Positions 1 through 9,671 of a stretch of DNA of 64,000 bases are shown one piece after another. The stretch lies in the NCBI GenBank assembly GCA_947589355.1, contig CANPZC010000005.1, forward strand, positions 36,918 to 100,917, in the 5' to 3' direction. Numbering within the stretch: position 1 is the first letter of the stretch; the number at the start of each line of letters is the position of its first letter. Source of the DNA: an uncultured Clostridia bacterium (GTDB taxonomy: Bacteria; Bacillota; Clostridia; Oscillospirales; Ruminococcaceae). Position numbers and translations under genes: made by a program. The notes beneath the pieces are model-generated. The model made no database searches. It was not told the origin of the DNA and saw only the letters and a list, made by a program, of their open reading frames with translations.

Positions 1-653
1 ACCGCGATTTTCAAATTCCCACTATCCCCACAGTTTCCAAAGAAAACATAATAGGCGTGCGCTTTCCGAAAATACGCGCTCTTGCAAAAGAGCTTAGCTC
101 ACGCAGCGACATTGACGTTTTTCTTAAAAATGTGCCGCACAGATACTACGATGAAAACAACCTGCACGCCGCCCTGATAGCTCTCACCAAAGACTTTGAC
201 AAGTGCGTTTTGCAGGTGGAGCAGTTTTTGCCGTACATAGACAACTGGGCGACCTGCGACACGCTCTCTCCGAAAATGTTCGCAAAGCAGCCGCAAAAGC
301 TTTTGCCATACATTGACAAGTGGCTGCTGTCCGATAAAGTGTACACAATACGCTTTGGGGTAAATATGCTTATGAAGCACTTTCTGGGTGAGCGTTTTGA
401 AAGCGTGTACACCGACAAAGTTTCTGCCATACGCCATGACGATTACTATGTAAAAATGTCGGTCGCGTGGTATTTTGCAACGGCTCTTACAAAGCAGTAT
501 GACATCGCTGTAACATACATTGAAAATCACGCGCTGGACACATGGACACACAACAAATCTATACAAAAAGCCATAGAGAGCCGACAAATAGATGATAACA
601 AAAAGGCGTATCTTCGCAGCCTGAAAATAAGCAATAAAAAGAGCCGCAACTAA
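1..653 (+). CDS. DNA alkylation repair protein (AlkD-like), 5' truncated by window edge
   Basis: The frame is open from the first base: upstream of the GTG at 57 it reads a plausible AlkD start region ending in IIGVR, the usual IIGVRTP-like motif of this family, so the true start lies left of the window and 57 is not the start. About 217 residues are visible, close to the whole of a usual 230-residue protein. The family is an all-helical HEAT-like DNA glycosylase that removes bulky or cationic alkylated bases. Visible family features include the repeated LPYIDxW helices around 230-320 and the helix with WYFATAL near 470. Its stop overlaps the stop of the convergent ATPase D gene by two bases. 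Family assignment is from motif recognition; activity is inferred. Confidence 0.8.
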   Translation, partial: RDFQIPTIPTVSKENIIGVRFPKIRALAKELSSRSDIDVFLKNVPHRYYDENNLHAALIALTKDFDKCVLQVEQFLPYIDNWATCDTLSPKMFAKQPQKLLPYIDKWLLSDKVYTIRFGVNMLMKHFLGERFESVYTDKVSAIRHDDYYVKMSVAWYFATALTKQYDIAVTYIENHALDTWTHNKSIQKAIESRQIDDNKKAYLRSLKISNKKSRN

Positions 654-666
654 CTGCGGCTTTTTT
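636..666. terminator. Bidirectional intrinsic terminator between convergent genes
   Basis: GCCGCA (643-648) pairs with TGCGGC (655-660) around a 6-base loop that contains both stop codons; an A-run on the left and a T6 run on the right extend the stem and supply a U-tract in either direction. It ends both the alkylation repair gene and the V-ATPase operon. Confidence 0.85.
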
Positions 667-1264
667 GCGCTTTGATAACCTTGAGCCGCGAAAACTCCTC
701 GCGCTCTTTTTCTTCAAGCGAATCGGCAATAAACTTTACCGTATGCTCGCTGTCGGGGATTATAATATTTTTCAGCGCGTTTGCCCTGCGCTGGGTCTTC
801 TTTATGGCGATCGCAAGCCTGTAAACGCTGTTTTCGACCTGCGCCAGCGTTGCGGTTATCTCTTTCACCTTGCAAAACGCTATATAAGCCTTGTCAAGCT
901 GCGAATTTGTATACGAAAGGCTGTAAGACATCTGCGGCTGAGCCTGCGCTATCTCAACGCATGGCAACTGCACGCCCATAACGTTTTTGTAGCTTATCTC
1001 AAAGCTGTTGTCAACGGGCATTCTTTCGGCAACGGGCGATACAACACCCATGGTTATGTTCGCAAGCTGCAAAGCCTCATAGGCATCGCCGTAGACCTGC
1101 TCTATCGTTCCGCGAAGCCTCTCTGCGCTGTCAATAAGCGACATGAGTTCGCGTATAAGTATGTTGCGCTTTCTGTCTAAAAGCTCATAGCCGAGCTTTG
1201 CAAGTGAAAGCGTTTTTTTGGTGTTTATAAGGTTGCCTTTGGTGGCAAACACCTGCCCTGCCAT
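650..1264 (-). CDS. ntpD: V-type ATP synthase subunit D
   Basis: Central stalk (rotor) subunit that forms the long coiled-coil shaft through the A3B3 head and couples ATP turnover to ring rotation. 204 residues, the normal size. The N-terminus contains the characteristic TKGNLINTKKTLSLAKLGYE segment followed by a long helix, and a second long helix ends the protein. It is the last gene of the operon, 15 bases after the small membrane gene, with a GGAGG-type ribosome site just upstream, and finishes at a bidirectional terminator. Confidence 0.93.
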   Translation of the reverse strand: MAGQVFATKGNLINTKKTLSLAKLGYELLDRKRNILIRELMSLIDSAERLRGTIEQVYGDAYEALQLANITMGVVSPVAERMPVDNSFEISYKNVMGVQLPCVEIAQAQPQMSYSLSYTNSQLDKAYIAFCKVKEITATLAQVENSVYRLAIAIKKTQRRANALKNIIIPDSEHTVKFIADSLEEKEREEFSRLKVIKAQKSRS

Positions 1265-1279
1265 AAGCCTTTCCTCCTG

Positions 1280-1492
1280 TCATTTAAAAGTATACGCCAT
1301 TATGATCCATATGCCTGCCCAAACAAGCGCCGCAACAGCTGCAATTACAAGCCAGAAGACAGTTGCTCTCTTGCGCAGTTTTTCGGTATCTTCGTTTTTC
1401 TGTGCCTTTTTACTAACGCCGCGTATCTTGCCAAGCAGCATATTTAAAAGTATTATGCCTGCTATCGGCACTATAAGGTACAGATATTTCAT
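1280..1492 (-). CDS. Small two-helix membrane protein inside the V-ATPase operon
   Basis: Seventy residues: an N-terminal hydrophobic helix (about residues 3-21), a basic/charged cytoplasmic-type segment (22-45) and a second hydrophobic helix (46-67). The start codon overlaps the subunit B stop as ATGA, so translation is probably coupled to B. I do not recognise the family and it is not one of the standard V-ATPase subunits. Its position between B and D suggests a role in assembly or membrane attachment, but that is inference from location only. Confidence 0.75.
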   Translation of the reverse strand: MKYLYLIVPIAGIILLNMLLGKIRGVSKKAQKNEDTEKLRKRATVFWLVIAAVAALVWAGIWIIMAYTFK

Positions 1493-2895
1493 GCCTGCCC
1501 TCCGAACGCTTCTTTAGCCTTTTCGGGCGAGTAGTATTTCTTTATATGCTCATCGTCAACACGCTCGAGCTCGGACTTCGGCAGCGTAGAAAGCAGCAGC
1601 CAGCCGAGGTCTAACGTCTGATCTATGGTGCGATCCTCGTCAAACGACTGCGACAGAAAATGCTTTTCAAAAAGCTTACCGAAGCCTAAATAGTCTTTGT
1701 CCGTCTGCGAAAGTTCTTCCTCACCTATAACAGATGCCAGCGCCCTTGCGTCCTGCACTTTTGCATACGATGCGAACAGCTGATTTGACAGCATAGAGTG
1801 ATCTTCCCTTGTGAAGCCCTCGCCTATGCCGTCTTTCATAAGTCTTGAAAGCGACGGCAGCACCGAAACCGGCGGATACACGCCCGTCTGGTCAAGTCCT
1901 CTGTCTAAAACTATCTGACCCTCTGTTATATATCCCGTAAGGTCGGGAACGGGGTGGGTTATGTCATCGTTTGGCATGGTAAGTATGGGTATCTGCGTTA
2001 CAGAACCTTGCGCACCCTTTATTATGCCAGCTCTTTCGTAAAGCGATGCAAAGTCAGAATACAGATAGCCCGGGAAGCCTTTTCTGCCGGGGATCTCGCC
2101 CTTAGAAGACGAAAATTCTCTGACTGCCTCTGCATATGAAGTCATATCGGTAAGTATCACAAGTATGTGCATATTGTGCTCAAACGCCAGATATTCGGCA
2201 GCAGTAAGAGCGCACCTCGGGGTGAGTATCCTCTCTATTATCGGGTCGTTTGAAAGGTTAAGAAACATAACCGTCCTCTGCAATGCGCCCGACTCCTCAA
2301 AACTGCGCTTAAAGTAGTCGGCAACGTCATTTTTAACGCCCATTGCGCCGAACACCACGGCAAAGTCCTTGCCGCTCTCGTCTGCAATTTTAGCCTGCTT
2401 TACTATCTGCACCGCAAGCTTGTTATGTGAAAGTCCCGAGCCCGAAAATATCGGCAGCTTCTGACCTCTTATCAATGTTGCCAAGGCATCTATAGAAGAA
2501 ATGCCCGTGTTTATATAGTTTCTCGGGTATGTTCTGTAAACGGGGTTGAGCGGCTTGCCGTTTATATCGGCGTACTTTTCCGCGAGAATGTTTCCCAGCC
2601 CGTCAATAGGCTTGCCTGCGCCGCTGAATATCCTGCCGAGCATTTCGGTAGACAGCGCAAGCTCCATAGGCTTGCCCTCAAACTGCGTTTCGGTATTTTC
2701 AAGAGAAAGTCCGCTTGTGCCCTCAAACACCTGCAAAACAGCCTTGTCCTCGCTTACCTCTACAACTCTTGCAAGTCTCTGCGTGCCGTCGTCAAGCTTT
2801 ATTTTTGCCATTTCGTCATAGCCTATGCCCGAAACGCCCTCCAGCGCCACGAGCGGCCCGTTTATCTGACTCAGACCTATATATTTTACAGTCAT
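1489..2895 (-). CDS. ntpB: V-type ATP synthase subunit B
   Basis: Non-catalytic regulatory subunit alternating with A in the hexameric head. 468 residues, the family length. Where A has a P-loop, B has the [11 protein letters not shown] sequence typical of bacterial/archaeal B subunits, so no Walker A lysine. Downstream [21 protein letters not shown] and [15 protein letters not shown] segments are the conserved nucleotide-domain motifs. Starts 21 bases after the A stop; its own stop overlaps the next start. Confidence 0.95.
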   Translation of the reverse strand: MTVKYIGLSQINGPLVALEGVSGIGYDEMAKIKLDDGTQRLARVVEVSEDKAVLQVFEGTSGLSLENTETQFEGKPMELALSTEMLGRIFSGAGKPIDGLGNILAEKYADINGKPLNPVYRTYPRNYINTGISSIDALATLIRGQKLPIFSGSGLSHNKLAVQIVKQAKIADESGKDFAVVFGAMGVKNDVADYFKRSFEESGALQRTVMFLNLSNDPIIERILTPRCALTAAEYLAFEHNMHILVILTDMTSYAEAVREFSSSKGEIPGRKGFPGYLYSDFASLYERAGIIKGAQGSVTQIPILTMPNDDITHPVPDLTGYITEGQIVLDRGLDQTGVYPPVSVLPSLSRLMKDGIGEGFTREDHSMLSNQLFASYAKVQDARALASVIGEEELSQTDKDYLGFGKLFEKHFLSQSFDEDRTIDQTLDLGWLLLSTLPKSELERVDDEHIKKYYSPEKAKEAFGGQA

Positions 2896-2916
2896 TGTAA
2901 ACGCTCCTTTCGGCTG

Positions 2917-4710
2917 TCAGACAGAAGTTCTCAGCCTGTCAAAGGTCTGCACCATATCTCTCTGATATTCATCGAACATCTCGGGCTTGTCGTTGGGTAT
3001 ATCGTACTTGACTTTTATAAGCTTTTCAAACCAGCCCGTCGCCGTAATATCCGCAACGCTTATACCACTTGCAACAGCCTCTTTCGCAAGGCTGTACAAA
3101 AGAAGAATGGTCTTCATCATAAGGTACTGCTTTTTCAGCGGCACAAAAGTATCGTCGGGGTGGTATGCATTCTGCTGCAAAAAGCCTACCCTTACAACTC
3201 TTGCCGTTTCTATAAGCACTTTCTGATCGTCGGGAAGAATATCCGAGCCCATGAGCTTTACTATCTCCATAAGGTTGGTTTCTTCTACCAGAATATTAGA
3301 AAGCTGCTGACGTGCGCTCATAAAGTCGGGCGCGATGTTCGTGTTGTAATACTCTGCAAGGTCATCAGAGTATTCCGAATAGCTGAGATTCCAGTTTATA
3401 GCAGGGTAATGCCTTGCATACGCCAGCGACTTGTCAAGCGCCCAGAAGCAGCGCACAAATCTTTTGGTGTTCTGCGTTACGGGTTCCGAGAAGTCAGAGC
3501 CCTGCGGAGATACCGCGCCTATTACGGTAACCGAGCCTTCCTTTCCGCAAAGAGCCTTTACATAACCTGCTCTCTCGTAAAACTGCGAAAGCCTTGACGG
3601 CAGATATGCAGGGAAACCCTCCTCGGCAGGCATTTCTTCAAGTCTGCCCGAAATTTCTCTCAAAGCTTCCGCCCAGCGCGAGGTGGAATCTGCCATTATC
3701 GCGGTGTGGTAGCCCATATCCCTGTAGTATTCCGCCAAAGTTATACCCGTGTAAATAGATGCCTCTCTTGCCGCAACAGGCATATTCGAGGTATTCGCAA
3801 TATGAATGGTTCTCTCTGTAAGAGGTCTGTTGGTCTTCGGGTCGATAAGCTCCGAAAACTCCTCCAAAACCTGAGTCATCTCGTTGCCGCGCTCGCCGCA
3901 GCCGATGTACACGATTATATCAGCATCGCACCATTTTGCCAGCTGATGCTGCGTCATCGTCTTTCCCGTGCCAAAGCCCCCGGGTATTGCAGCCGCGCCG
4001 CCCTTTGCAACGGGTACTACGGTATCTATTATCCTCTGACCCGTAATAAGCGGCATATTTGCAGGCAGCCTCTCGGCTACCGGTCTGGCAGTTCTTATAG
4101 GCCACTTCTGGCACAGCGTCAAAACCGTTTCTTTGCCGCCTACTTCTATCTTTACCACCGTATCATTGACCTTATACTTGCCGTTTGGCGCGGCATAAGT
4201 CACTTTACCCTCTTTTATGTTTGGTGTAAGCATACACTTGTGGGTTATAAGCGGCGTTTCGGGGCAGGTGGCGTATATTTCGCCTGCGTGAAGCACATCG
4301 CCGACCTTTACGCATACCGTAACATCATATTCCTTTTCGGTATCTATCGGTGCGACCGCAATGCCGTCTTCTATGAAAGCGCCTTTTCCGTCTGCTCCCA
4401 TAGCTGCAAGAGGTCTTTGTATGCCGTCAAATATGTTTGATATTATCCCGGGCCCCAGCGTAACTTCCATAGGCGCGCCCGTGCTTTCAACCGGTTCGCC
4501 GGGCATAAGACCGCCTGTGCCCTCATACACCTGTATCGTGGTAAAATCGGCGCTCACGCCTATCACCTCGCCGATAAGGCGCTTTTTGCCCACATACACC
4601 ATTTCCATCATCTGAAAGTCCTTTGTGTCTTTCACTTTCACAACAGGCCCGTTGACGGAATATATACTGTTCGTTTTTACATCTGCATTTACAGTGTTCA
4701 ACGTTTTCAC
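2917..4710 (-). CDS. ntpA: V-type ATP synthase catalytic subunit A
   Basis: Catalytic subunit of the soluble head. 597 residues including the roughly 90-residue non-homologous region that distinguishes A from F-type beta. The P-loop GGFGTGKT is at residues 244-251, and the GERGNEM segment carrying the catalytic glutamate follows. The start is 9 bases after the E stop. Together with B it hydrolyses or makes ATP coupled to ion flow through the I/K membrane sector. Confidence 0.97.
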   Translation of the reverse strand: MKTLNTVNADVKTNSIYSVNGPVVKVKDTKDFQMMEMVYVGKKRLIGEVIGVSADFTTIQVYEGTGGLMPGEPVESTGAPMEVTLGPGIISNIFDGIQRPLAAMGADGKGAFIEDGIAVAPIDTEKEYDVTVCVKVGDVLHAGEIYATCPETPLITHKCMLTPNIKEGKVTYAAPNGKYKVNDTVVKIEVGGKETVLTLCQKWPIRTARPVAERLPANMPLITGQRIIDTVVPVAKGGAAAIPGGFGTGKTMTQHQLAKWCDADIIVYIGCGERGNEMTQVLEEFSELIDPKTNRPLTERTIHIANTSNMPVAAREASIYTGITLAEYYRDMGYHTAIMADSTSRWAEALREISGRLEEMPAEEGFPAYLPSRLSQFYERAGYVKALCGKEGSVTVIGAVSPQGSDFSEPVTQNTKRFVRCFWALDKSLAYARHYPAINWNLSYSEYSDDLAEYYNTNIAPDFMSARQQLSNILVEETNLMEIVKLMGSDILPDDQKVLIETARVVRVGFLQQNAYHPDDTFVPLKKQYLMMKTILLLYSLAKEAVASGISVADITATGWFEKLIKVKYDIPNDKPEMFDEYQRDMVQTFDRLRTSV

Positions 4711-4719
4711 TCCAATCGG

Positions 4720-5316
4720 CTATACTTTCAGACTGCTGTCTGCAATATCGGAAAAATTCTCCGCCTGCTTTATAAGCGCCGCGTCAAGCGTGCCGTCGCA
4801 TATGACACCCACATTTGCAGGCTTTATCTTCACTCCGCCCAAAGCTATGGTGTCATCGCAGGTTATCTTCACGCTTCTGGGCAGGTCTTCAAAAAGCTCT
4901 GCCCTTTGCATATCGGCAGCAGATACGCGCACCTCGGCGTTTTCAATGTCGTAGCTTTTTTTATACTCGCTTATGCATCTGCTGATATATTCTTTGTATT
5001 CTTTTGTATTGCGAAACTCTTTCAGCTTTTCTCTTACGCCGTCAAACAGCTTTTCGGTAAGCATATTTCTGTGCATCAGAATATCTTTCTGCATCTGAGA
5101 GCGCAGCGCGGCAGTCTGCTTTGCATACTTTGAAGCTATCGCAGTCTTTTCGCTTTCTATTGACTTTTGGGCATCAGCATAGTATTTGTCGCTTGCCTCT
5201 AAAACTATCCTGCTGCTTTCATTTTCAGCATCGCTTACAAGCTTGTCGGCTTTCAGCTTTGTTTCGCTCAGTATAGACTCACGCATCATGGCAAGTTTTT
5301 CTTCAGCATTTATCAT
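4720..5316 (-). CDS. ntpE: V-type ATP synthase subunit E
   Basis: Peripheral stalk subunit, 198 residues. The first 100 or so residues are a charged, alanine/lysine/glutamate-rich coiled coil; the C-terminal globular half ends with the GGVKIKPANVGVICDGTLDA region typical of subunit E. Pairs with the G/H coiled-coil subunit encoded first in this operon to hold the head static against rotation. Lies between F and A with short gaps (19 and 9 bases). Confidence 0.9.
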   Translation of the reverse strand: MINAEEKLAMMRESILSETKLKADKLVSDAENESSRIVLEASDKYYADAQKSIESEKTAIASKYAKQTAALRSQMQKDILMHRNMLTEKLFDGVREKLKEFRNTKEYKEYISRCISEYKKSYDIENAEVRVSAADMQRAELFEDLPRSVKITCDDTIALGGVKIKPANVGVICDGTLDAALIKQAENFSDIADSSLKV

Positions 5317-5335
5317 ATTATCACTCCCGGAAACG

Positions 5336-5644
5336 TTACAGCCTTATACCCACCGCGTCTGCAACATATTTTGATATTGTGCCCGAAATATTCGCAGAGG
5401 CGTGTCTGTCGGGTATCTCGACTATAAGCGGATATGCGCGGTTAAGCTTTGTTTCATACACATCGTCACGGCAAAGGTCGATGATCTTTGTGGTCATAAG
5501 CACCACCGCCACCGAGCTGTCGTCCATAGCCTTTTCAAGCTCTTTTTTTACGTCTCCGGCAGTATGCACCACAACGCCCTCTATACCGGCAAGGCGCATA
5601 CCCATCTGCGTATCCGTATTGTCGCTTATAAGATAGGCTTTCAT
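5336..5644 (-). CDS. ntpG: V-type ATP synthase subunit F
   Basis: Central-axis subunit of 102 residues (called NtpG in Enterococcus hirae, AtpF in archaeal naming). Shows the Rossmann-like beginning, MKAYLISDNTDTQMGMRLAG, and the later YPLIVEIPD strand typical of the family. Binds the D shaft and modulates coupling. Twenty-two bases separate it from K. Confidence 0.88.
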   Translation of the reverse strand: MKAYLISDNTDTQMGMRLAGIEGVVVHTAGDVKKELEKAMDDSSVAVVLMTTKIIDLCRDDVYETKLNRAYPLIVEIPDRHASANISGTISKYVADAVGIRL

Positions 5645-5666
5645 AGCTTTTCCTCCTGCTAAAATA

Positions 5667-6113
5667 TCAGCCCAGACCGTTTATTATAAGTATCGAGATA
5701 AGCAGTCCGTACAGCGCGATACCCTCGCCAAGAACGACGAATATCAGCGACTTTACGAACGATTTCGGGTCTTCCGCAACCGCGCCTATAGCAGCCGATG
5801 CGCCCGAACCTACCGCAATGCCTGCGCCTATACAGGAAAGACCCGTTGTAAGACCTGCACCGAAATAACCTATGCCTGCGCCGAGGGAAATCACAGCGTT
5901 CACTGCCTCTCCCACAGCTGTTTCAGCCTCCGCGGCATAAACGAACTGACCGAACGGGAATATAACAGCCAGCAGCATAACGCCGAAAAACGTGCAGAGA
6001 TTTGCAATAAATGCTCCCTTAGGGCTCTTGCCCTTTTTCGCCTTGATGACCGCCGGTACTACAGGCGCGCATATAAGCAAAAGACAAACAAGCGGTAAAA
6101 TAAGTATCATCAT
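5667..6113 (-). CDS. ntpK: V-type ATP synthase subunit K (rotor ring proteolipid)
   Basis: 148 residues. The C-terminal 80 residues form one c-type hairpin: helix with GAGIAVGSGASAAIGAV (about 96-112) and helix with the ion-carrying glutamate E130 in VVLGEGIALYG. The first 60 residues add two further hydrophobic helices ending FVYAAEAE, so only one ion site is visible per polypeptide. The position matching the E. hirae Na+-ligand glutamine appears to be Val101, and E130 is followed by Gly rather than Ser/Thr, which favours protons over sodium; this comparison is by eye. Confidence 0.9.
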   Translation of the reverse strand: MMILILPLVCLLLICAPVVPAVIKAKKGKSPKGAFIANLCTFFGVMLLAVIFPFGQFVYAAEAETAVGEAVNAVISLGAGIGYFGAGLTTGLSCIGAGIAVGSGASAAIGAVAEDPKSFVKSLIFVVLGEGIALYGLLISILIINGLG

Positions 6114-6151
6114 AATAAAACCTCCAAAAAGCTATATATTTTTAACTTTGA

Positions 6152-8113
6152 TCATTCACTGTCGGTCGAGAGCGCCGCCCCAACGGGCTCAAACGGTATG
6201 CCGTCGCCCTCATAAAAACGTGAGAACACCTCGTAAAATTCCAGACGGATAAGCTGTATCGCGACAATCATGCCCTCCATAGCCATAACGAACGCGTTGC
6301 CCACAACAAGCACTATCGGCTGCGCTGCGGCTGAAAAACCGTCCATAAGCGTCATAACAACAAGCATCATGCCTGCGTGGCAGAGAACAAATCCGCCTAC
6401 CCTTAAAAACGACAGCGTATTTGAAACGTAGCTTAGCAAAAACTCAAACATCTCAAAAAAGTTCTCAACAATAAAGTTGCCTATGCCGCCCTCCTCGGGG
6501 TCTTCAGAAAGCTGCCAGCGTTTGTATTTTGCCGCTATAGAGAAAGGCACGCGGCAGAATATGCACACAAGCGGTATCACTATCAAAAATATTACATACA
6601 TCGGCGTTGTAAGTGAAAAGCCTGCTATTCTGCCGACCAGCGCCGCAGCCACAGATGAATAGAAAATAATTCCCGCTATGCCGTTGCACCCGAATATCGC
6701 TTTTTCATAGTCGTGCTGCTTAAAGCCGGTTATTATATTAAGTATCATAGACATCAGTATTATAGCCACGCCTATTGCTACCGCGCTTATCAGTATGAAC
6801 GTCGTCTGGTCGAATATCTCCAGCGGTTTTTTGCCCCAGCCTATCGCCTCGTAAACGGGGTCGAGAAAATCTTCAAACCCGAAGAACGACCCGTACATAA
6901 ATCCGAAGAACATACTTGAAAGTCCGCACCTTGTAAGCAGACCGCCGTATTTGTTTTTAAGTTTAAGGCTCATGAACAGCCCTGCCAGAAATACTACAAA
7001 GCCTTGTCCCAGATCGCCGAACATTATACCGAACAAAAGAGTAAAGCTAAGCGCCACGAACAGCGTGGGGTTTATGCCGTTGTATACCGGCACGCCGTAC
7101 ATCTCTACTACAGATATATAAGGTCTTGAAAACCAGCCGTTTTTAAGCTTTGTCGGCGGCGTTAAGTCGGGCTCTGAGTCGGCAGGAAGAATAGTTACCG
7201 AAACGCTCCTTATCTTTCCGACTTTCTTTTTGAAATCCTCCGATGCGCTCTTTGGCACGAACCCTTTCAGGAAGAACTTTCCGTTTACTTCTGCGGCATT
7301 TTTTCTAAGCCCGAATATGTTCTCCCTCATCGCCAGCTGATCGTAAACTTTCAGCATTTCCTCGCGCCGCTCTTTTGAAAGCGAAGATAGCTCCTCGTCT
7401 ATCTGCTCTGCCCTGAGCGATCGGCGGTTGACAGCATCGTTGAGCTGCTCAAGAGCCTTTTCGGGCGTACCCTGTATATAAGGCGATACCGTTACCGGCT
7501 CGAAGTAAAGCGTCTGGAATATCTCATCTATAATAGCCTTGTCCTTGTTCGCGCAGAAGTACATTCCCCAGTAAAACTGCTTGTCTTTGTCAAACGGTAT
7601 AAAGAAGAACACTTCGTCGTAATATTCAAGCTTGCTGTAGCTGTCAATAGGAAGCTTGCCAAGTTTAAGATGGATATACTCGCAGCTGAACACCTGCTCA
7701 AAGTTGGCGTTCATGCCTTTTAAGTGGTTCAGCTGTTTTATAGCCGCTCCCTTTTCGGAAATTTCCTTGTAACATTCGCGCTTTTCGTCTATCAGCGAGC
7801 CCAGCTGCTTTTCCAAGCCCGAGACATATCGCTCAAAGTCGTAAAGCGTTTTGTAGTCTGATTCCGAGTAGTCTGCCTCAAGCTTTGATGCCGCATCGAT
7901 ATTCAGCTTCCTGCAAAGCTCTCCGAATCTCCTCAAAGTGTTTGTATAGGGGTTTTCCTCCGAGAGCAGTTTAAGCTCCGTTCTGCCCTCCGCTCCCCTT
8001 GTAACGGCAGGTTCTATGTGAAAGCAGCCGCTCTCACAGCACTTAGTCAGCGTGTTGTCCAGCTGCGACATATCACCGACAATGTTTACAAGGGTCATCT
8101 TTTCTATTCCCAT
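6152..8113 (-). CDS. ntpI: V-type ATP synthase subunit I (stator a-subunit homologue)
   Basis: 653 residues: a cytoplasmic coiled-coil N-terminal half (to about 330) and a membrane half with seven or eight hydrophobic helices. Conserved family segments include FGIMFGDLGQGFVVF around 360, and FLRVGGFVLCHAG near 585, the latter containing the helix whose arginine faces the rotor glutamate. Forms the ion half-channels and anchors the peripheral stalk. The start ATG follows a GGGAGTGAGAGG ribosome site. Confidence 0.93.
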   Translation of the reverse strand: MGIEKMTLVNIVGDMSQLDNTLTKCCESGCFHIEPAVTRGAEGRTELKLLSEENPYTNTLRRFGELCRKLNIDAASKLEADYSESDYKTLYDFERYVSGLEKQLGSLIDEKRECYKEISEKGAAIKQLNHLKGMNANFEQVFSCEYIHLKLGKLPIDSYSKLEYYDEVFFFIPFDKDKQFYWGMYFCANKDKAIIDEIFQTLYFEPVTVSPYIQGTPEKALEQLNDAVNRRSLRAEQIDEELSSLSKERREEMLKVYDQLAMRENIFGLRKNAAEVNGKFFLKGFVPKSASEDFKKKVGKIRSVSVTILPADSEPDLTPPTKLKNGWFSRPYISVVEMYGVPVYNGINPTLFVALSFTLLFGIMFGDLGQGFVVFLAGLFMSLKLKNKYGGLLTRCGLSSMFFGFMYGSFFGFEDFLDPVYEAIGWGKKPLEIFDQTTFILISAVAIGVAIILMSMILNIITGFKQHDYEKAIFGCNGIAGIIFYSSVAAALVGRIAGFSLTTPMYVIFLIVIPLVCIFCRVPFSIAAKYKRWQLSEDPEEGGIGNFIVENFFEMFEFLLSYVSNTLSFLRVGGFVLCHAGMMLVVMTLMDGFSAAAQPIVLVVGNAFVMAMEGMIVAIQLIRLEFYEVFSRFYEGDGIPFEPVGAALSTDSE

Positions 8114-8161
8114 ATACCTCTCACTCCCTTTCAGGTATCAGTATATTTTAATATTTTATTA

Positions 8162-9193
8162 TCAGTATGCTATCAAAGCCTCTATCCTGTCAGGCTCCAG
8201 CCCGTACCTTATCCCCTCTATTATATGGATAATGTTAGAAGTTTCTATATCGCACAGCTGCAAAAACGCAAAGTACACCGCCGGCATAGACTGCGTTCTC
8301 ATCAGCTTGCGCGCATAATTCAGTTTTACCTGCGTCATAGCCGTTTCAAGAAATTTGCTGTTTTCTTTTACAACGCCTTTTGTTCCCCTAAGGCGGCAAA
8401 AAAGCTGTAGCATCTCCTGTTCGCTGTCACACTCAAACAGCCTGTTAAGACCATGGCTTCCCACCGAGCCCAGCACCGTTACCATTTTCTTGCTTATCTC
8501 ATCGGGCGGCGCGTTGAAGTATGCTTTCATGCGGTATGCGTTTACAAAATTTCTTATATGCACGCCTGCCTTCACGGGTTCCATAATAAGCTTCGCATCG
8601 CTTTTTGAAAGGTCTTTCTCAATGCTGCCAAGCAGCCGTTTGTAGTAAAGCTGCGCAAAGGCGTTTTCAATTTCCGTCATATCGCCCTGTTTGCTTTCTT
8701 TAACTATCATATCGCACAGCGGCGAATACTTAGTATGCTCCAGCTTTCTTGCAAGTTCCTCAACATTTTTGCACGCCGCAAGCTCGTAAAAATCAATAGA
8801 GCTGCTCTTTGCGGCATATGTCGGCAGAGAGTTCAAAAACGAAGTCTTCTCACCGCTGTCAATAGTCCTTATAAGTATCAGCAGAAGCTCGTTTTCATAT
8901 CTTTCGCTCACAAGGTCGTAAAACTGCTTTTTGCCAAGGTGCTGAAAATCTCTCAGATCCAAAAAAATTTCAAAACTGCGCTTTTTCAGAAGCTCCTCTA
9001 TATATCCTCTGTGAACGGTGTTTACGTCTATATCCGCAAAAGTATCTTTAAAGCCCTCGCGGCTCTTTAAATACTGCGCCACCTCTGCCACACTGCCCTT
9101 TGAGGAAAGTATCCTGTAGTCCTCGCCCGTCAGCATACGCCCGTGCATAGCCCTTATTTTAGTTATAGTAGCGTTTAACGACGCCTTGTTCAA
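8162..9193 (-). CDS. ntpC: V-type ATP synthase subunit C
   Basis: 343 residues, the normal length for the socket subunit that seats the central shaft on the membrane ring. Mostly helical, with recurrent FxxxAY/LxxxxF patterns expected for this family and a final GIRYGLEP segment. The start is a TTG (NKASLNATITKIRAMHG follows), with only a weak GGGCGGTG ribosome site; translation may be coupled to the preceding gene, 41 bases upstream. Confidence 0.85.
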   Translation of the reverse strand: MNKASLNATITKIRAMHGRMLTGEDYRILSSKGSVAEVAQYLKSREGFKDTFADIDVNTVHRGYIEELLKKRSFEIFLDLRDFQHLGKKQFYDLVSERYENELLLILIRTIDSGEKTSFLNSLPTYAAKSSSIDFYELAACKNVEELARKLEHTKYSPLCDMIVKESKQGDMTEIENAFAQLYYKRLLGSIEKDLSKSDAKLIMEPVKAGVHIRNFVNAYRMKAYFNAPPDEISKKMVTVLGSVGSHGLNRLFECDSEQEMLQLFCRLRGTKGVVKENSKFLETAMTQVKLNYARKLMRTQSMPAVYFAFLQLCDIETSNIIHIIEGIRYGLEPDRIEALIAY

Positions 9194-9234
9194 AACGTTT
9201 CACCGCCCTTGCATTTATTTTCGCAAGCCAGAGT

Positions 9235-9543
9235 TTAGCCGTTTACTATGCTTTCAAAAATGCGCTTTTGCCACTTCTCGCTGTTTTCTTCAAAAGCCCT
9301 GTCAAGCCTTGCGATCGCTTCATCTCTTTCGTCAAGCAGCTTTTTCTGCTCTTTTTCGGCGTTTGCTTTCTCTGTCTTTTCATACTCGGCTGACTTTTTC
9401 TCAGCCGCCGCAGCTATATCGCTCTCTATGCTCTTAACGCTCTCTCTGGCCTCGCTCATAAGGCTGTCGCGCTTTTCTTCGGCGCTCTTCATCATCTCTT
9501 TGGCGATGTTGTCCGTTTCCAGAATAGCTGATATAACGTCCAT
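9235..9543 (-). CDS. V-type ATPase subunit G/H-like coiled-coil protein
   Basis: First gene of the ATPase operon, 102 residues, almost entirely a charged helix rich in Glu, Lys and Ala (residues 10-80) as expected for the peripheral stalk partner of subunit E (NtpF/AhaH type). Assignment rests on position and composition since the family is poorly conserved. Its AGGGG ribosome site lies at 9557-9553 and is complementary to part of the upstream leader, so this start may be the control point of the operon. Confidence 0.75.
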   Translation of the reverse strand: MDVISAILETDNIAKEMMKSAEEKRDSLMSEARESVKSIESDIAAAAEKKSAEYEKTEKANAEKEQKKLLDERDEAIARLDRAFEENSEKWQKRIFESIVNG

Positions 9544-9549
9544 AAAGTC

Positions 9550-9650
9550 AAGCCCCTTTCCTATTTAGCAGTGTATAGCCGAGCCCAAGTCGGTTTTGCA
9601 CCTCAAGCCGAGGGGCTTTGAGGCGGCTCGTGTTCGGCTCTCCACTGCTA
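9550..9650 (-). promoter_or_regulatory. Structured leader RNA of the V-ATPase operon (candidate riboswitch)
   Basis: Seen in sequence on the minus strand: P1 TAGCAGTG (9650-9643) with CACTGCTA (9573-9566); P2 AGCCGA (9639-9634) with TCGGCT (9582-9577); P3 CCTCAA (9623-9618) with TTGAGG (9606-9601), extended by GCC/GGC. The P3 strand contains AAGCCCCT (9618-9611), an exact complement of AGGGGCTT (9557-9550), which includes the ribosome site of the first gene. The two pairings are mutually exclusive, as in a translational switch. I cannot assign a known family; Na+ and other ion riboswitches known to control V-ATPases are the first to test. Confidence 0.62.
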
Positions 9651-9671
9651 TCAATAAATATCTATACTTAT

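Noticed and set aside
3706..4440. Long plus-strand frame antisense to V-ATPase subunit A
   Set aside because: Antisense shadow of a highly conserved gene; Tyr/Arg/Cys-rich composition and no ribosome site. The same applies to 58302-59720 and 56745-57752 opposite the surface protein and to 10542-12167 opposite spoIVA and sipL.
9566..9650. Leader stem-loop as a simple terminator or attenuator
   Set aside because: No T-run follows the closing stem in the direction of the operon; the ribosome site follows directly instead.
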